From Sciurus carolinensis (lineage: Eukaryota; Chordata; Mammalia; Rodentia; Sciuridae): a DNA stretch of 64,000 nt. The position numbers were made by a program, and so were the translations under genes. Location: positions 98,084,143 to 98,148,142 of the forward strand of contig NC_062220.1 in the NCBI RefSeq assembly GCF_902686445.1, given 5' to 3'. This document shows positions 1-11,663 of the stretch, piece by piece (positions within the stretch are counted from its first letter, which is position 1; each line of letters starts with the position of its first letter). A model generated the notes under the pieces. It did not search any database and had not been told where the DNA came from. It saw only the letters and a program-made list of their open reading frames with translations.

Positions 1-2739
1 GTCAGACTTTACACTTAGCATTTCCAACTGTACAGGTCTGCCCTATATTTAAGTCATAATAATGTGAAAGTCAGATAGGCTCTTTTAATTTCTAACAGGT
101 TAGACTTAATAGAGACTTTAATAAACATCTGTAGTGGTACCTCCTACCTGTGGAGATCTGCTTACAAAAAGGTACATGATCTCTGTTTCCTGTCTGTTTA
201 AGGTATGTGTGCACTCCTGTCGATTGTATTGTTGTGTCTACATATGTGCTGTGTTCATATATCATGCACATGTTATCAAAATTGGCACAGATAAATGAGT
301 GCTCATAAATTAAATTTAACTGAGAAATGGATCCAAATACCTTTTGGTTCATGTGACTTCAAAAAAAGTTCAAGTTAAATTGGATAAACAGATGAGAGTA
401 AAGACATCTTTTACATTACTAACTCACATGTTTTTCTAGGTGGTCAGACAATTAACTGAGCATCGGCTTCTATAAAATGTCTAGAATGTTTTATCCATTG
501 CCTCTAGGGAAGAGATGGTTAATACTGTTAACTACACTTGTCTAATATCTTAGTTTCTACAGTTAAAAATGAGCAAGTCAGATATAACCTCAATGGGATT
601 AATCATAAATGTGTTTGGTAGAGGAGACATCAGATCAATTACCATAAAAACAAATAATTTCATTTAATTAAAGTGGAGTAATCTAAGTTCAGAAATTTTA
701 TGTGTTGTTTCAGGATGTGCATTTTAAAAAGTGATCAACATCTAGGAAAGAGATATAAGAAGGTTATAGGTGTGGAAATATATTTTAGTAAGAAAGTAAA
801 AGGAAAAAGAAATATTTCTGGAAGAGAAAGTCTTTGTGAGGTAAAGTAAAAAGTTGTAGAATGTCTAAGCTACAGAACATTTGTGGAGGGTAAATTTCAA
901 ATAGTTTTGTGTGTAACTAAATTGGTTATATATAAGTAGCACAATCAATTAAAACTATTCAAGGCTTTTCTTAAGGTCAATACTAATGTACTAATATGAA
1001 CCAAATTTAATCTATGTGTTGAAGTAACAGGATATCTTAAAACATTAATCTACTCTTATCTATCAAGATAATCTCTTGTGTCTGCTAAGTTTTATTATTT
1101 AGAGAAACTAGTCTTAAAGGAATTAGGGTTTATACAACTCTGGTTAAACAACAATGGTTATTTTAGTGTATTACACTACATTACTGAGTCTAAATTTTTC
1201 TTTAAAAGTTAAACATGGTTAATATAAGAACGTCAGTATAATTGTGGTGTTGTTACTGACTTCTTTGTATACTAGATATATCTTCTAAGTACACAAATCT
1301 TTTATGGTTTAGAAGAACATTTTACCAAGTTGATATTCTTCAACTTGGGATTATAAAAATTATGTCTCTTGGTTCATAGCTATTATGCAAACTACATGTT
1401 TTCACTCTTGTTAATTTAATTCTGTTTTTCCCTAGTAAACTTTGTAACTGTTAACTGTTAGTGACTTACAGAAGTATAACTTCTAGTAAAACAACATAAG
1501 TTACTTTAGATAATAGGTCATCGTCTATAGGACAGACAAGATATAAGGCTAACTTCCAGTACTAATACTGACCACAACTAAATGGAAGGGGTAAATAAGT
1601 GTAAAGTTATAAATATTGAAGTTACAACCCAGTATTCTTACTTTAAGACTGTTGAAACTGGATTGCTGGATGTTTAAGACCAAAACTTGGAGACTAAAGG
1701 AAATAAAAGTACCAAGAAAGAAAATAGCCAATATTTGGATTTTGCCCATTGAACTCACCTCAAACCCAGGGAAGAAGTGGATTTCTCTAAGGGCTTTGCA
1801 ACTCTGGGTCACATGACCTCCCCCTGGGTCAATGAGACTCTGGAGAACAGAAAGCTAACAAATGCACATGCTGCAAAGAGGAGGGTTATTGGAGAAGATG
1901 TTCCTGACACTTCCAAGGTAAATAAGACCCTGACCCATCCTGGCAGATGGCCCTACAGAAGCTAAGAGATTTCTCTCAAGCTCCCTGAGGGAACTCAGCT
2001 TACTCTTAGCAATAGATGGGAACAAGGTAAATTTGATCAGCTTGGTCTTAAACACCTATCAAAACAAGTTATAACCAAAGTACAGCTATACCTGGGCATT
2101 TAAAAGAAAAGAGAATAGTTCTTTTAATGTAACTTAAGATGTACGCTAGTGTGAGTCCCATGAAGAGTAAGACTGGAGGCTACAAAAAAGGAATTCTTAG
2201 ACAGGAGTGCCTGAAAACTACGAAAAGAGGCTGTCAGAGTCGGAAGTTTTTTCAGTTAATAGTGACTAATACAAGGCATACAAATCTTCCTAACTTTCTA
2301 CATAGACTTTATCTGTTTGCTAGTATGATTACCTAACCCTAAGTAACAGAAATAAAGGAATCTCTACTGAACACAGAGGTTATGGCAATAAAAATATATT
2401 TTACAAAATCACTTGACATTAGATAGCTTAACTACTTCTTATGGCGGGGGCATCTGTGACATTATAATAACTAAGTGTTGTGTTTACATTCCTGATAATT
2501 CTAGCAATGTAACCGGCATCCTTAAAGATTTACATTTATAAATGCTGGCTATGTACTCACCAGCCTTGTCATGGGAACAACATCTTAGCTCTTGCACCTC
2601 TTGGAAATAGATTATTGGTTTCCATCATCATCTTGATACTCATTGACATGTTCCAGATGCTATGACATTCATTTTGAATTACTCTCATTCCAGTACTCAC
2701 GCCTTCTTGTTTCTCTCATAGAAGTACCCACCTCTGAAA
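1..2739. other. AT-rich stretch, nothing assignable
   Basis: No SINE, LINE, pseudogene or convincing ORF was recognised here. The composition is AT-rich with many short A/T runs. The longest open frames are under 90 codons and show no family motif. It could be intergenic or intronic DNA, or decayed internal retroviral sequence upstream of the LTR that begins near 2740; I cannot separate these by eye. Confidence 0.4.
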
Positions 2740-3293
2740 TGACTTTACAGCCTGTTCTTTCCAAACCAGACTTTTACAATGGACCCCTCGACTGACCCAA
2801 AGCATTTCTAAAAGGGAAACCTAAATCTCTAGTCCCATGTCACCCCCATCTCAGTCTGAAGCATGGCCCATTTCTCTTAATCAGAGCAGGGAATGAGACC
2901 AGGGCAAAGGACAGGTAGCTGATTATGAAAGAAAATGAAATAAGTAGATAGCATGTCCCCATCAGTTGGGTGCTACACCTCCAGGAAAGGGGAAAGATTA
3001 CACTTTCCAACACAAGCAATAACTCCCTGAAGGGCTCCTGCCCTGCCTTTTGCTCACTATGGGTAATGTAGACACAAGAAGAAAGGAAAACTAAAATTGA
3101 TAAAGTGGCAAAACACCCTCATTCCCATGCACACCAGCATTGCGTCCCTTACTGTCCAGAGAAATCTCTCTCTGTGCTCTGTTTCTTAAATAAAATTTAG
3201 TTTTTACTCTTGCCTCAGCATTTCTCAGGTGTTTAATCTTCCACACCAGGGCAATAATAAGGACCAGATCCTGAATTTCAAGACTGGTATCAC
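2740..3293 (+). mobile_element. Endogenous retroviral LTR, family A copy 1
   Basis: This segment aligns by eye with 6130-6860 along most of its length. Both share a start like 'cctgttctttccaaacc', a middle 'cacccccatctcagtctgaag', and an R/U5-like end with 'cttaaataaaa', a CT-rich block, 'gatcctga' and 'ctggtatcac'. The AATAAA motif near 3190 would be the LTR poly(A) signal. Both copies pass into unrelated sequence just after 'ggtatcac', which fits two solo LTRs. A third, partial antisense copy is at 50520-50755. The class (probably ERV1-like) is inferred, and no retroviral ORF is attached. Confidence 0.6.
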
Positions 3294-3579
3294 AATCATA
3301 CATCTAACTATTCATCCTTTCCTTCTGTCCATCTATACATCCACCTACTCTTTTATCTGTCTGTCCAGCCATCTATTTGTTCATCCACCCACCCACCCAA
3401 CCAATCAATCAAAAAAGCCACTAACCAACATTAAGTGAAAAACTCCTAGGTGTTAAGTTCTGTACTAGGTGCTGAGCATCCAAAATTAAATAAGATAGTT
3501 CATAGGCTAGGAGAAGTGCTTATAGCAGAGAAGTTTTGACATGTGCGGGACTTGGATGTTTATCATGGCCCTTGGATCA
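3294..3579. other. TCCA-rich low-complexity block and unassigned DNA
   Basis: From about 3310 to 3415 the strand is rich in degenerate TCCA/ATCC words such as 'catccacccacccaccc', a decayed tetranucleotide repeat. The following 'ctgtactaggtgctgagcatcc' resembles an ancient mammalian interspersed repeat, but I cannot name it. No gene is seen. Confidence 0.4.
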
Positions 3580-3830
3580 GTGTGGTTTGTGTCCTTATAA
3601 GGAGATAAGGGAGGGGCCCGGTTTAGCTTGGCTTGTGTCCTTACAAGGAGAGAAGTGGGGGCTTGGTTCATCACGGCCACTGTGAAGGAATTTCAGACAG
3701 CAGGTATATAAGAGGGACCGGCCCTCAGTTTTTTGTCCAGAAGTACAGGAAGCTCTTGGTGGTGACCTGTCGGACTCCTAGAGAGTTAGCGCATTTGGTG
3801 GTGGTTGGTGGCTGGTGGTTGTGGTCTTTG
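3580..3830 (+). promoter_or_regulatory. TATA-containing, LTR-like promoter segment
   Basis: Two imperfect copies of a roughly 48-bp unit (starting 'gtgtccttataaggaga' near 3588 and 'gtgtccttacaaggaga' near 3636) precede a TATA-like 'tatataagaggg' at about 3704. A G/C-rich start-site-like segment follows. The layout of enhancer-like repeat, TATA and downstream leader is typical of an LTR U3/R or a testis promoter. It lies 240 bp upstream of the kinase pseudogene, so it may be the promoter or 5' leader captured with that retrocopy. Function is inferred only. Confidence 0.35.
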
Positions 3831-3944
3831 GATACTGGATTTTATTTGGATTTTTTTCTTTCTTTCTTTTTGTTTTTAACTTTGTTGTTGTTGTTGTTTT
3901 AGTTATTTGTTTTGGTTTATTATTATTATTATTATTTTTTTAGC

Positions 3945-4920
3945 TAGTGTCCTAAGATGGAACTCCATTCTAGGATGAGTAGTGAGAGCAGTGTAGAGCC
4001 CCAGGGCTCTTGCTATGAGCATGCCTTCACAGACCATTATGAAATTCTGCAGGGCATTGGGCACAGGGGCTTTGCTAAGGCGAAATTGCCTGCTATATCG
4101 TCTCCGGGACAGAGGTTGTGGTGAAGGTCTTGGCAAAAACAGCCTCAAACCTCCCACTACTGTCTGAACTGGATTTGTTGGTGAGCTTGGACCACCCAAA
4201 TGTGATCCAGCTCTTCCAGGTCATTGAGACCATCAAATATATGTACATTATTATGGAGTATGCAGGTGGGGACATCTACGGTATCTCATCTTGGAATCCA
4301 GTGGCATGCCAGAGGAGGAGGCCTGCAGGCTGTTAGGCAGATGGTCTGTGCAGTACTGCCATGAGAGGGGTATCGTGTGCATCTGGACCTCAAGCGTGCC
4401 AATCATTCCTCTCCACTTTTTCCACGTGAACACACCGCCTCCCAATCTACGTTCCCAGCAGGACCCTGTGCCCAGCAGTAGGAGGGTCACAGAATATGGC
4501 AGCTCATCCTCCCACAGGGCAATCACAGGATCACATCAGTCATTGGAAGAGGGTGAGGAGGAGGATCTCCACCTGCCTATGACAGCTGTGCTGTGTACTG
4601 TGCTTCGGTCGATCAGTGCTCAAGAACAGAGTGGCTCCAGTGGAAATGCCCAGCCAAGACCAACAGAACCAATGGACAGCCAGAAGACTCTGAGGCTCAG
4701 CTGGCTCAGGCTTCTCCGCACCGATTCCCGGTAGAAGTGCATCTAGATCCACCAGGACTCTCCTCTGCCCCACCTGTGATGACACATCATAGAGATTTTC
4801 CCCTGAGACACTTCCCCCTGCCCTGCTCTTGGTCCTTTCTCCCATGCTTTGGGAGAAATTTATTCTTTATTTTTTTTTCACAAATTGTATAATAAAATTG
4901 ATGTTTCAAAGATTTTTAAA
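3945..4920 (+). pseudogene. Processed pseudogene of a MARK/sperm-motility-kinase-like Ser/Thr kinase
   Basis: An ATG at 3975 opens a frame with a kinase N-lobe: 'HYEILQGIGHRGFAKA' (degenerate glycine loop), then after a frameshift 'VKVLAKT' (the VAIK-like lysine strand) and 'LDHPNVIQLFQVIET...YIIMEYAGG' (the alphaC-beta5 and hinge region). After two more frame changes there is 'CHERGIV' and, in a third frame at 4380-4403, HLDLKxxN, the catalytic loop with Asp to Leu-Asp context altered from the usual HRDLK. The C-lobe is missing and an unrelated Ser/Pro-rich tail follows. No introns are seen and an AATAAA lies near 4890. The similarity is to the CAMK-group MARK/Smok kinases expressed in rodent testis. 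The gene is dead because of at least three frameshifts and a missing C-lobe. The exact parent is uncertain. Confidence 0.6.
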
Positions 4921-5030
4921 AAGGCATGTTTTTCTGTTTTTAAGAGGAAGGCCTCAGGGCAAAGGCCTGAGCCCAGCAGTCAATCATTCTCTCCAAGGCC
5001 TGGACCACTGTGCCTCCTCCTCCTGTTCAG

Positions 5031-5175
5031 TGTAGACACTCACTCGCTCACCTTGAGCCATTGTAGATGGGGACTCATTGCCTCGAGCCAACATAGATGG
5101 GGACTTGCCCCCCTTGACCTAGTGTAGATGAAGATTCTCCTCCTGAGCCAGTGTAGACTTGATTCACTTTGAGTT
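5031..5175 (+). repeat. Degenerate minisatellite, about 30-bp unit, 5 copies
   Basis: The word 'tgtagatgggg'/'tgtagac' recurs at about 5031, 5062, 5092, 5123 and 5152, that is at 31, 30, 31 and 29 bp. Each is followed by a CT-rich part and a 'ttgagcca'-like end. Units are diverged, so this is an old tandem array. It lies just 3' of the kinase pseudogene. Confidence 0.6.
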
Positions 5176-5639
5176 GGTCACCTTGGCCAGAAGGAATCAT
5201 TTTCCTGTCTTCAGGCATCTCCCTGAAGTGTATGGGGAGGGTGGGTTGCAGCTGTTGGAGAAGACACCTGTGGCAAGGCATGGGAGACTCCAGAGTGTTC
5301 TATGGCTTCATCTCCATAATCCCATGTTCAGGGAGCAAGAGGTGGGCCAGTGGGCATGGGCAGGCCTGCCCGCATCAGTGACTGGGTGCCTCACCACATG
5401 CCATGCAGCCTGCCCACCCAACAGCTCCTCCTGGTCACAGCTAAAGGCCATGGACAGAGAACACATGGGATTTGGGGAGTGAGATGTGAAATCTTGTAGT
5501 GGGTAACTGACCCAGGCCTGGATATAAAGTAGACTGACATGTGACTGGGGAAGAGTGAGAGTTCCCCTCCTCTTGTGCCAGTCTGCTGAGCTTCTTCAGG
5601 AAAGTTAATTAGCACTATTTACTCCTTCTTTTTACAATG
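5176..5639. other. Unassigned moderately GC-rich stretch
   Basis: No repeat or gene was recognised. A 107-codon open frame crosses the segment but has no recognisable domain. Codon usage cannot be judged by eye, so I treat it as chance. Confidence 0.35.
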
Positions 5640-5995
5640 TAAAGGATTTTTCCTGGGACCTAGCCATGTCCCTTTGAAGTGTAAAGGCACCTGTGAAAGC
5701 TCAGGACTCAAGATTAGAGATACAGAAGAACTTGTAAGCCAACTTCCCATATCACAGTCTGCTTTTGTAAACAGTTCTCTTATACACAATTATATGTTGC
5801 TTTTTGCAATCTTGTATCCAATTTGGTACTCTTTTAGACTAGAAAATTGATGACATTAGACAACCTATAAATGTTATGAAAGATTAGACAGAGGTGCTCA
5901 GAATTGTGGAGTGCTAATCTCCTTTGGGTCTGCTGGCACAAAATAAAGTTTGGTTTCTCCTACTTTCCAAGTGTCATCTTGTCATTTCCACAACA
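5640..5995 (+). mobile_element. Solo-LTR-like element
   Basis: The segment has LTR grammar on the plus strand: a TATA-like 'cctataaatg' near 5868, a poly(A) signal AATAAA at about 5942 and a T/C-rich U5-like end finishing '...catttccacaaca'. No matching partner LTR was found in the window. The upstream limit is approximate and the family is not identified. Confidence 0.45.
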
Positions 5996-6129
5996 ATCTC
6001 AGGGATACTGCTTATATGAAAGCATAGTGCACCCATGTGGAATTGATCTCATCTTTGGGTTCTGCTGACAGTGAATTTTGTTAAGTGAAGTGCACACAAA
6101 TAGAAACTCAGGTTAGGACAGGAGGCTTT

Positions 6130-6860
6130 GTGAACCTTCCAGCCCCAGCATCTCTGCAACTCTGGGACTTTAACCAGAGACCCCTCAAGGAACCCAAAAC
6201 ATTCCTAAAAGGAAAACCCAAACTGCTTGCCCCAAGTCACCCCCTCTCAGCCTGAAGTAGTCAGAGTGGTCATGGTCCATTTCCCCTTACAGCAGCAAGG
6301 GTGCCCTTAATCAGGCAGATTGCAACCAGGGCAAAAGGACAGTCAGTGTAGTTGATGAATGATTGGGTCAGGAAGATGAGGGCTGCTTCAAAAGGAAATA
6401 AAATGCTAACACCTCCAGAGCAGTTCCCCCTCCTCAAATCTGTTGCCAAGATCACCTGCCTCCAGGGAATTGTTCCTCCCAAAAAGGAGTTGCTAATGAA
6501 TGCCCCTTGGGATGCTCCCTTCATGCCTTGCTGGACAGATATGGAAAATATGGAGAAGTATCCCTGGAAGCCTCCTTTCTCATATTTGGCCATTTAAGCA
6601 AGATAAGGGGAAGAGAAGACATGAGAAGAAAGGAAACCTGAAATCTATCAAAAGGGCAAGATACCCCCTCCTCCCTCAGGCATCAGCTCTGTACCCCCTC
6701 CTCTATGCAGGAGTGTCTCCCTGCCCCCTTCCCCTCTCTCTCCCCCTCTCTCCTATCCTTTAAATAAAACTTTTTGCTCTTGCTTCACCATTTCTCTAGT
6801 GTTCCATCTTCAACACCGTGAGAACAGGGACAGGATCCTGATTCTCAACACTGGTATCAC
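6130..6860 (+). mobile_element. Endogenous retroviral LTR, family A copy 2
   Basis: This is the longer relative of 2740-3293. It shares 'cattcctaaaagg', 'tcaccccctctcagcctgaag', a promoter-proximal A/G stretch, 'ctttaaataaaactttt' (poly(A) signal near 6765) and the terminal 'ctggtatcac'. It is about 730 bp against 554 bp, so copy 1 probably has internal deletions. The lack of retroviral genes between the copies, which are separated by a kinase pseudogene and other repeats, argues against one provirus. Confidence 0.6.
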
Positions 6861-6926
6861 GCCTTTCCTCCTTTCCCTTTATGAGGCTTGTCTTCCATCG
6901 TTTGTACAAGATTTTTAAAGAAATTA

Positions 6927-7046
6927 CCTTAACCAGGCATGACTGTGTACATCTCAGGAGACTGAGACAGGGTGATGGCAAGTTTGAGGCAAGCCTCCAT
7001 AACTTAGTGAGACCCTGTCTCAAAATGAAATTTAAAGAAAAGAAAG
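6927..7046 (+). mobile_element. B1-like SINE monomer (7SL-derived)
   Basis: It contains the 7SL-derived core 'ggagactgagacaggg' and 'agtgagaccctgtctc' with an A-rich tail. There is no ID half. It abuts the 5' end of the NDUFV2 pseudogene, whose insertion probably used the A-rich tail as target. Confidence 0.7.
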
Positions 7047-7830
<784 letters not shown>

Positions 7831-7849
7831 AAAGAAGAAAGAAAGAAAA

Positions 7850-7975
7850 GGGGCTGGGGTTGTAACTCAGTGGTAGTGCGTTTACTTAGCACGTGTGAGG
7901 CACCAGGTTCAATCCCTAGAACCACATAAAAATAAACAAATAAAATAAAGGCATCCTGTCCATCTACAAATTTTT
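7850..7975 (+). mobile_element. ID SINE, long-tail variant
   Basis: It has a tRNA-Ala-like A box region 'ggttgtaactcagtggtagt' and B box 'ggttcaatccc', followed by a characteristic tail 'aaaataaaggcatcctgtccatctac'. The same tail type occurs at 15671 and 33113, which defines a variant subfamily. It sits at the 3' tail of the NDUFV2 pseudogene. Confidence 0.85.
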
Positions 7976-9039
7976 TTTTTAAAGAGAAAGAGAGCAAGAA
8001 GTGGTCTTGGGTTTACCTTATACTGGGCAAACAGCATGTTTAGAATGTAATATCTTCCCTTTCTCCCTTCTGCAACCAAATAAAATAGATGCATCCATCA
8101 GAAATGATTGACTTTGTAATTATATAAATCACAAATGATTAATATCTGGAAAATCTGAATGATGATCCAGTCCCTTGGTTGAGGTCACATGGCTAGGTCA
8201 GGATCCAGGGGTCCTGCCTCCACCTCTGAGGGTTCATCCCACCTCCCTGCATACTTCAACACATTTTCCCACTTTAACCCCACATGAATGGAAAGCTGCA
8301 GAGAGGTCTTCACTGAATTTCCTTTAGTATTTGTCTAGCTGTTGACCAAAAATGGAGAGAATGATTAAATGGGATGCTTTTTAAAAGACACTGCTGGTCT
8401 CCGCTGAATGGAAAATAAAAAATCAATTATGAAAAATAAAAAAGAGCATGTTCATAGGGCAAGGACTTCTTGAGATGTAGGGACTGGGGGAATCAAATGT
8501 GTGCTTCAAAGAATACCAGAGCTCTTGGAATCAGAGAATGAACGCTTTCTCAAATTGACCTTGGATCTCAAACAGGAAATGAGTTGTTCTGGTACAGACA
8601 TCCTGGATCTGAACAAACTGCCCCAGAAGACAGTGCAGAGAGCAGAAACATGACTGGCCCAAGGTCTGTTATGATGGCAATTGATCACTTAGAAGCTTTA
8701 CCACCAGGAGAAAAATGAGGTAAAGAGGAAATGGGAAACAGTGGCAAAAATCAACATCCTACACAGAGAGGCAAGATGAAACTCTGAAAAATAAACAATC
8801 TAACGATAAAACCTCTTAAGTGTTGTTTGTGTGTATGTGTGTGTTTGAGATAGAGATACAGAGACAGCAACAGAGAAAGAGTGAGAAACAGGAAAGATAG
8901 CACCTAAGTTATTTTAGAAAGATCACAATTAAAAAAAAAAACTATGGTTTGGAATTGGGTTTAAGATTATTTTGTTTACTTGAATGACATTTAGTGAAAT
9001 TGTTTCAAGTGTCTGACGTTGCAATTGCTTGCATTTGGG
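7976..9039. other. Unassigned DNA
   Basis: No gene was recognised. A segment near 8170-8230 ('gaggtcacatggctaggtcagga') vaguely recalls MIR. A short purine-rich simple stretch lies near 8830-8890. Confidence 0.35.
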
Positions 9040-9192
9040 AATATACCCCAGACACCCATATGTTAAAGACTTGGCCTCCACTTGGTGCTAATGGGAAAAT
9101 GGTGGAATCTTTAAGAGGTGGGCCTAGGTCATTAAGGATGTGCCCTTGAAGCGGATTATGGTATTAGGTCCAAGGCATCTATGCAGTCATTT
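9040..9192 (+). mobile_element. MaLR-type LTR, 5' part (interrupted)
   Basis: The words 'catatgttaaagacttggcctcca', 'ctttaagaggtgggcctagg' and 'gtgcccttgaag' match the rodent ERVL-MaLR LTR pattern as I remember it. The 3' part resumes near 9545 with 'aataaaccttttctctttataagtt'. The middle is replaced by another element. Confidence 0.55.
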
Positions 9193-9540
9193 TAAATTCT
9201 TATCATAAGTTGCTTTCCCACCCTAGAGGGGTACTTACAGAGAAAATAAGAGTTAAAATATAACTTCCCCTTCCCACCTCTCATTAACAACCCCACTGGA
9301 ACATCCCCTTACTTGTCCTGTCAGCCCATCCTAAGTTCTTAAAGCTCATGCGACCTTATGCAAGCCATTCAAACCACCCTATTCAAATACCCCAGAGCTA
9401 AGTTCTTCCTGCCTCTCTTGTTTTTCCCGAGTGATGGCCTTTGTCAGACCCTGACGGGCAAATAAAACTTTCTATGTGTACATCTCCTCACCTGGTTTCT
9501 GCATTACTCATCTGTGTCACATTTTCCTCATCCCTGTCAT
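9193..9540 (+). mobile_element. LTR-like insertion splitting a MaLR LTR
   Basis: This block interrupts the MaLR LTR. It contains a purine-poor leader, 'caaataaaactttctatgtg' (AATAAA near 9464) and a T/C-rich end, as in an LTR R/U5. Ends are approximate and the family is unknown. Confidence 0.4.
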
Positions 9541-9725
9541 GAGGTGAGTAGTTTTAACTCTGCTATGCACTCCTGTGAACTCCCATCCTGATGTGTTACT
9601 ATAGGCCCAAAGCAACAAGGCCAACTGATCACACACCTCTAAAACTGTAAGCCAGAATAAACCTTTTCTCTTTATAAGTTGTTTATCTCAGGCATGTGTT
9701 ATACTAATAGAAAGCTGACAGATAC
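9541..9725 (+). mobile_element. MaLR-type LTR, 3' part
   Basis: The words 'ggcccaaagcaacaaggcc' and 'aataaaccttttctctttataag' and the end 'gaaagctgacaga' are the 3' portion of the LTR that begins at 9040. Confidence 0.55.
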
Positions 9726-9889
9726 AACCATAGTACAGACTTTCAGAAAGAGAATGAATAAATAATTTCCTGCTACTTAGAACTATTGCAAAAATTACTT
9801 AAGTTGTAAAAATAACAAAAACCAAACAAACAAAAAAACAGAGGCAGTAGATAGACCAAAATTTCTCTGTTAAGAGTACTATCAGTTAA

Positions 9890-10015
9890 CTAGGCATAGT
9901 GGTGCATGTATGTAATCCTAGCCACTTGGGAGGCTGAGACTGGAGGATCACAGGTTCCAGGCCAACCTGGGTAACTTATAGAGATTCTGTCTCAAAATTA
10001 AAAATTAAAAAAGAG
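9890..10015 (+). mobile_element. B1-like SINE monomer
   Basis: It shows 'ggaggctgagactggaggatc' and 'gattctgtctcaaaatt' with an A-rich tail. The 5'-truncated L1 begins within a few bases of its tail. Confidence 0.75.
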
Positions 10016-10021
10016 TTAGAG

Positions 10022-11350
10022 AATGGAGAAAAGATAGCCTCTTCAACAAATGGTGCTGGGAAAACTGGAAAACCATATGCAACAGAATGAAATTAAACCC
10101 TGTCTCTCAACCTCCACAAAACTCAACTCAAAATGGATCAAGGGCCTCGGAATCAGACCAGAGACCCTGCAGATTATAGAAGAAAAAGTAGGTCCAAATC
10201 TTCAACTTGTTGGTTTAGGATCAGACTTCCTTAACAGGACTCCCATACCACAAGAAATAAAAGCAAGAATCAACAACTGGGATAGATTTAAACTAAAAAG
10301 CTCTCTCTCAGCAAAGGAAACTATCTGTAATGTGAAAAGAGAGCCTACAAAGTGGGAGAATATCTTTGCCACTCATACTTCAGATAGAGCGCTAATTTCC
10401 AGAATCTATAAAGAACTCAAAAAACTCTACACCAAGAATACAAAAAATCCAATCGACAAATGGGTTAAGGAAATGAACAGACACTTCACAGAAGAAGATG
10501 TACAAGCAATCAACAGATATATGAAAAAAATGTTCAACATCTCTAGTAATGAGAGAAATGCAAATCAAAACTACCCTAAGATTCCATCTCACCCCAATTA
10601 GAATGGCGATTATCAAGAACACAAGCAACAATAGGTGTTGGTGAGGATGTGGGGAAAAAGATACACTCATACATTGCTGGTGGGGCTGCAAATTAGTGCA
10701 GCCACTCTGGAAAGCAGTATGGAGATTCCTCAGAAAGCTTGGAATGGAACCACCATTTGACCCAGCTGTCCCACTCCTTGGCCTATACCCAAAGGACTTA
10801 AAATCAGCATACTACAGAGATACAGCCACATCAATGTTCATTGCTGCTCAATTCACCATAACCAGATTGTGGAACCAACCTAGATGTCCTTCAATTGATG
10901 AATGGATGAAGAAACTGTGGTATATATATATACAATGGAATATTACTCAGCCATAAAGAATGATAAAATTATGGCATTTGCAGGCAAATGGATGAAATTG
11001 GAGAATATCATGCTAAGTGAGATAAGCCAATCTCAAAAAACTAAAGGACGAATGATCTCGCTGATAAGCGGATGAGGACATATAATGGGGGGTGGGAGGG
11101 GTTAGCGTTAGGGTTAGGATTAGGGTTAGGTTTAGGATTAGGGTTAAGGAGAGTGGTAAGAATGGAGGAAGGAAGGACTGTATAGAGGGAAAAAGAAGGG
11201 TGGGAGGAGTGGAGGGAAGGGAAAAAATAACAGAATGAATCAAACAACATTACCCTATGTAAATTTATGATTACACAAATGGTATGCCTTGACTCCATGC
11301 ACAAATAGAGAAACAACATATATCCCATTTGTTTACAAAAAAAAAAAAAG
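10022..11350 (+). mobile_element. 5'-truncated young L1, ORF2 C-terminus and 3'UTR
   Basis: The 5' breakpoint is at 'aatggagaaaag'. The first frame, 10050-10601, encodes the ORF2 region after the reverse transcriptase ('[19 protein letters not shown]', 'AKETICN', 'MNRHFTEEDVQ'). The next piece, 10696-10956, encodes '[14 protein letters not shown]' and '[19 protein letters not shown]', close to the Cys-rich C-terminal end of ORF2p. The 3'UTR holds a purine-rich tract with telomere-like hexamers (11100-11149) and ends in a poly(A) near 11336-11349. It belongs to the same subfamily as 18922-25590. ORF2 is disrupted between the two pieces. Confidence 0.92.
11100..11149 (+). repeat. Telomere-like TTAGGG-variant array in L1 3'UTR
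   Basis: About eight hexamers of the TTAGGG type occur in register on the L1 sense strand, with GTTAGC, GTTAGG and ATTAGG variants. A shorter version occupies the same position in the other young L1 (19132-19166, complementary strand), so the array is part of the L1 3'UTR and not a chromosome-end remnant. The flanking G-runs make G-quadruplex formation plausible. Confidence 0.9.
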
Positions 11351-11591
11351 AGAGAGAGATGTAACTCTAGCTTGGATTATTTTTTCTAGTACAGGGAATT
11401 GAAGCCAGGGCAAAATGTCTCCAGGTTCAATCCCTAGTGCCGCAAGTTAAAAAATAAAACAAAACAAAACTGCGTTGGGAAATGATGTTTCAGAATGGAA
11501 TAGAACCAAGGGAAAGAACTAAAAGGTGGATCTAGGTGACTTGGTTTGACCCTATGTTAAGCTTTAAGCCAGATATACCATTAAACTTTTC

Positions 11592-11663
11592 CTGCTAGGG
11601 GTTGAACCCAGGGTTTCATGCATGCTAAGCAAGTACTCTACCACTAAGCCATATCCCCAGCCC
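11592..11663 (-). mobile_element. ID SINE, antisense
   Basis: It reads 'ggttgaacccagggt' (B box complement), 'agtactctaccactaagcc' (A box complement) and 'tccccagccc' (5' end of the ID). Confidence 0.8.

Noticed and set aside
4291..4734. 147-codon frame as a separate gene
   Set aside because: It lies inside the kinase pseudogene, mixes wrong-frame kinase sequence with the tail, and has no domain of its own.
2740..6860. One provirus with 5' and 3' LTRs
   Set aside because: The sequence between the two LTR copies holds a kinase pseudogene, a minisatellite and another LTR, with no gag, pol or env.
11100..11149. Chromosome fusion or telomere remnant
   Set aside because: The hexamers are few, and the same block sits at the same place in a second L1 3'UTR.
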